Of a stretch of DNA of 7,096 nucleotides, positions 5,518 to 7,096 are shown piece by piece. Origin of the DNA: Puniceicoccales bacterium (GTDB lineage: Bacteria > Verrucomicrobiota > Verrucomicrobiia > Opitutales > LL51); the NCBI GenBank assembly GCA_031268545.1, contig JAIRXD010000077.1:1-7096 (forward strand), read 5' to 3'. Made by a program: the position numbers and the translations under genes. Numbering within the stretch: position 1 is the first letter of the stretch; every line of letters begins with the position of its first letter. The notes below the pieces were generated by a model. The model was not told where the DNA came from, did not search any database, and saw only the letters and a list, made by a program, of their open reading frames with translations.

Positions 5518-6978
5518 GTGAAAAGTGAAATAAAAGAAGTGAGCAGTGTGCGCAGTGTTTTTACTCTGACTGTGAGTAAGGATGAGGCGCAGAATGAGGA
5601 AGATTTGCTCGTTAAGACAATTTCAAGAGATGTCAAAATGCCTGGGTTTAGAAAAGGGCATGTGCCAGAATCGATTGTCAGAATGAAGTTTGCTAAAGAT
5701 GTGAAGGTAAAGCTTGATGAACAGCTTTATTCTCGAGCAATGGAAACCATGGCCAAGGAGCATAGCCCTCGGGTTTTTTCGGTGGTGAAAGCGGATTTCA
5801 ATGATAAGGAAAGTGGTGAAAAGGAACTCGTTGTAACCATAGATATGAAGCCGGATTTTGAACTGATGGACTATAGGCACCTAGAATTGGATCCGATCAA
5901 TACAGATATCACTAATGATGAAATAGATAGCGCACTGGATCAGCTGAGGAATTATAATGCGGATTACGTTACTGTGGACCGCGATGCCAAAGCAGGAGAT
6001 TTTGTGCGGCTGTCCTATCGGGGTACCCTGGTTGATGGTTCGGAAATTTCTAAACTGGACGGGGTGCCGCCGATTTTGGGTGAGCAAAAGAGTACCTGGG
6101 AAGAAGCCGGTGCAGAGGATACCCCTGGTGTCAAAGCAGTTATTGACAGTATAGTAGGCATGAAAGCCGAAGAGAATAGGGAAATTGAAACCACATTTCC
6201 CGAGGATTTTTATGTAAAATCGCTGGCTGGTAAAAGCGCTAAATACGCGTTACATGTTTTTGAAGTGCGTGAGAAGGTTCTGCCAGAGCTTGATGATAAG
6301 TTATTTGCGAAACTCAGTGCCAATACGCTGGATGAGCTGCGTTACCAAATCCAGGAAGATTTGAAAAAGCGAAAGCATCGAATGGGCCGATTGGAGCAGC
6401 GGGAGCAATTGGTGAGAAAATTAATAGCTAGCGCGGGTTTCGATGTGCCCGAAAGTGCAGTGGAGCACGAAAGAATCCAGGTACTTCGGACATTTTTTGA
6501 GCAGCAAATTAAAGAGGGCATTTCGCCGGATGAACTGGAAAAGCATAGGTCTGCGCTATATGATGATACAACGGATTTGGCCCGTGATAGGGCGAAAATC
6601 AATTTCATTCTGGAGCGCATCGCCATTGAGGAAAAAATCACAGTGTCCGCCGATGAAGTGAGCCGAATGATCATCCAGGAAGCTTCGCTGCTGCGAACAA
6701 CTCCGGATAAACTGATAAGCGAAATCAAAAATGATAAAGACAGAGTGCAAGATCTCCAGCGCCGGGCATTGTTCAGTAAGACGTTAGATTTTTTAATTAT
6801 AGAGAGCACCAAAAATCATCCGGATTTAACTAAAGGAACCCCAAAGGAATCCAAAGGTGAGATCTCGGAGGGTGAGGTAGAGGCAAAGCCAAAGAAAAAG
6901 TACACAATAGTTAAAATAGATAGGTCAGAAAAATCCAAAGCCAAACCCCTACCTAAGGAGAAAGCCGAATTACAATGA
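5518..6978 (+). CDS. tig: Trigger factor, ribosome-associated chaperone and peptidyl-prolyl isomerase
   Basis: Trigger factor binds the ribosome at the exit tunnel and shields nascent chains in the cytoplasm. The 486 residues show all three domains. The N-terminal ribosome-binding domain (about 1-115) has the signature loop GFRKGHVP at 43-50. An FKBP-type domain (about 155-252) includes [15 protein letters not shown] (160-174) and TTFPEDF (225-231), followed by the conserved LPELDD (255-260). The C-terminal helical chaperone arms run to about 430. A Lys/Glu-rich tail of some 55 residues follows, making it longer than the E. coli protein (432 aa). The GTG start is chosen because the next in-frame ATG (5638) falls inside the ribosome-binding domain, right before GFRKGHVP. 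No clear Shine-Dalgarno is seen. Its stop overlaps the clpP start by ATGA, the classic tig-clpP arrangement. Confidence 0.95.
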   Translation: MKSEIKEVSSVRSVFTLTVSKDEAQNEEDLLVKTISRDVKMPGFRKGHVPESIVRMKFAKDVKVKLDEQLYSRAMETMAKEHSPRVFSVVKADFNDKESGEKELVVTIDMKPDFELMDYRHLELDPINTDITNDEIDSALDQLRNYNADYVTVDRDAKAGDFVRLSYRGTLVDGSEISKLDGVPPILGEQKSTWEEAGAEDTPGVKAVIDSIVGMKAEENREIETTFPEDFYVKSLAGKSAKYALHVFEVREKVLPELDDKLFAKLSANTLDELRYQIQEDLKKRKHRMGRLEQREQLVRKLIASAGFDVPESAVEHERIQVLRTFFEQQIKEGISPDELEKHRSALYDDTTDLARDRAKINFILERIAIEEKITVSADEVSRMIIQEASLLRTTPDKLISEIKNDKDRVQDLQRRALFSKTLDFLIIESTKNHPDLTKGTPKESKGEISEGEVEAKPKKKYTIVKIDRSEKSKAKPLPKEKAELQ

Positions 6979-7096
6979 AAATAGTTAATGAACATTACCT
7001 TCCATTACCCTATGTCTATGAACGAGATGGCAGACAGGAGCGTTCTTGGGATATATATAGCCGCTTGCTAAAGGATCGAATAATTTTCCTCGGTAC
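6975..7096 (+). CDS. clpP: ATP-dependent Clp protease proteolytic subunit, 5' part only
   Basis: Only the first 40 codons lie in the window; the gene runs off the end at 7096. The translation begins [12 protein letters not shown], continues with [20 protein letters not shown] and ends DRIIFLG. The [18 protein letters not shown] stretch (residues 22-39) is the highly conserved ClpP N-terminus, next to the axial pore loops where ClpX or ClpA dock. The catalytic Ser, His and Asp lie beyond the window. The ATG overlaps the tig stop (ATGA, 6975-6978), so translation is probably coupled. A strong Shine-Dalgarno-like AAGGAG sits at 6955-6960, but 14 nt from the ATG is longer than usual. Upstream tig makes the assignment secure; clpX would be expected next but is not visible. 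Confidence 0.95.
   Translation, partial: MKIVNEHYLPLPYVYERDGRQERSWDIYSRLLKDRIIFLG

Noticed and set aside
6342..6812. 156-codon minus-strand frame inside tig
   Set aside because: Serine/leucine/arginine-rich shadow of the chaperone-arm coding sequence with no domain or start signal.
1..7096. Mobile element, CRISPR array, riboswitch or defence system
   Set aside because: No transposase or integrase coding, terminal repeats, spaced direct repeats or known riboswitch core was seen on either strand; nearly all sequence is accounted for by housekeeping-type genes.

Overview
The window looks like ordinary chromosomal sequence from a Gram-negative, moderately AT-rich bacterium. Supporting genes are a WaaE/KdtX-like lipopolysaccharide-type glycosyltransferase, an MEP-pathway Dxr, a MarC-family inner-membrane protein, a DUF151 bifunctional-nuclease protein and a trigger factor-ClpP operon. 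The mix would suit the Verrucomicrobiota/PVC group, but that is an impression from gene content and not a demonstrated placement. I see no insertion sequence, phage gene, CRISPR array, toxin-antitoxin pair or defence island.

Layout: (1) 73-1802, plus strand: an unrecognised 157-residue protein, then a type III PLP-dependent ornithine decarboxylase that commits ornithine to putrescine and polyamine synthesis. (2) 1789-2613, minus strand: a family 2 glycosyltransferase whose 3' end overlaps the decarboxylase by 14 bp. (3) 2614-3077: mostly non-coding, holding a complete tRNA-Pro(UGG) with encoded CCA on the minus strand at 2828-2904. (4) 3078-3749, plus strand: a MarC-family membrane protein, convergent with (5) 5390-3769, minus strand: dxr followed by a DUF151 protein. 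(6) 5391-5517: a short divergent promoter region. (7) 5518-7096, plus strand: tig (GTG start) and the beginning of clpP, overlapping by ATGA and cut off by the window end.

The genes do not form one pathway. Two pairs are functionally or transcriptionally sensible: tig-clpP (nascent-chain folding and proteolysis), and dxr with the DUF151 gene 56 bp behind it, which also has its own good promoter. The main points worth a second look are a perfect 8-bp dyad on the predicted tig-clpP promoter, several -10 hexamers 6-7 nt before start codons with no Shine-Dalgarno (possible leaderless mRNAs), and non-standard residues at two usually conserved positions in Dxr. I found no convincing new multi-gene system here.
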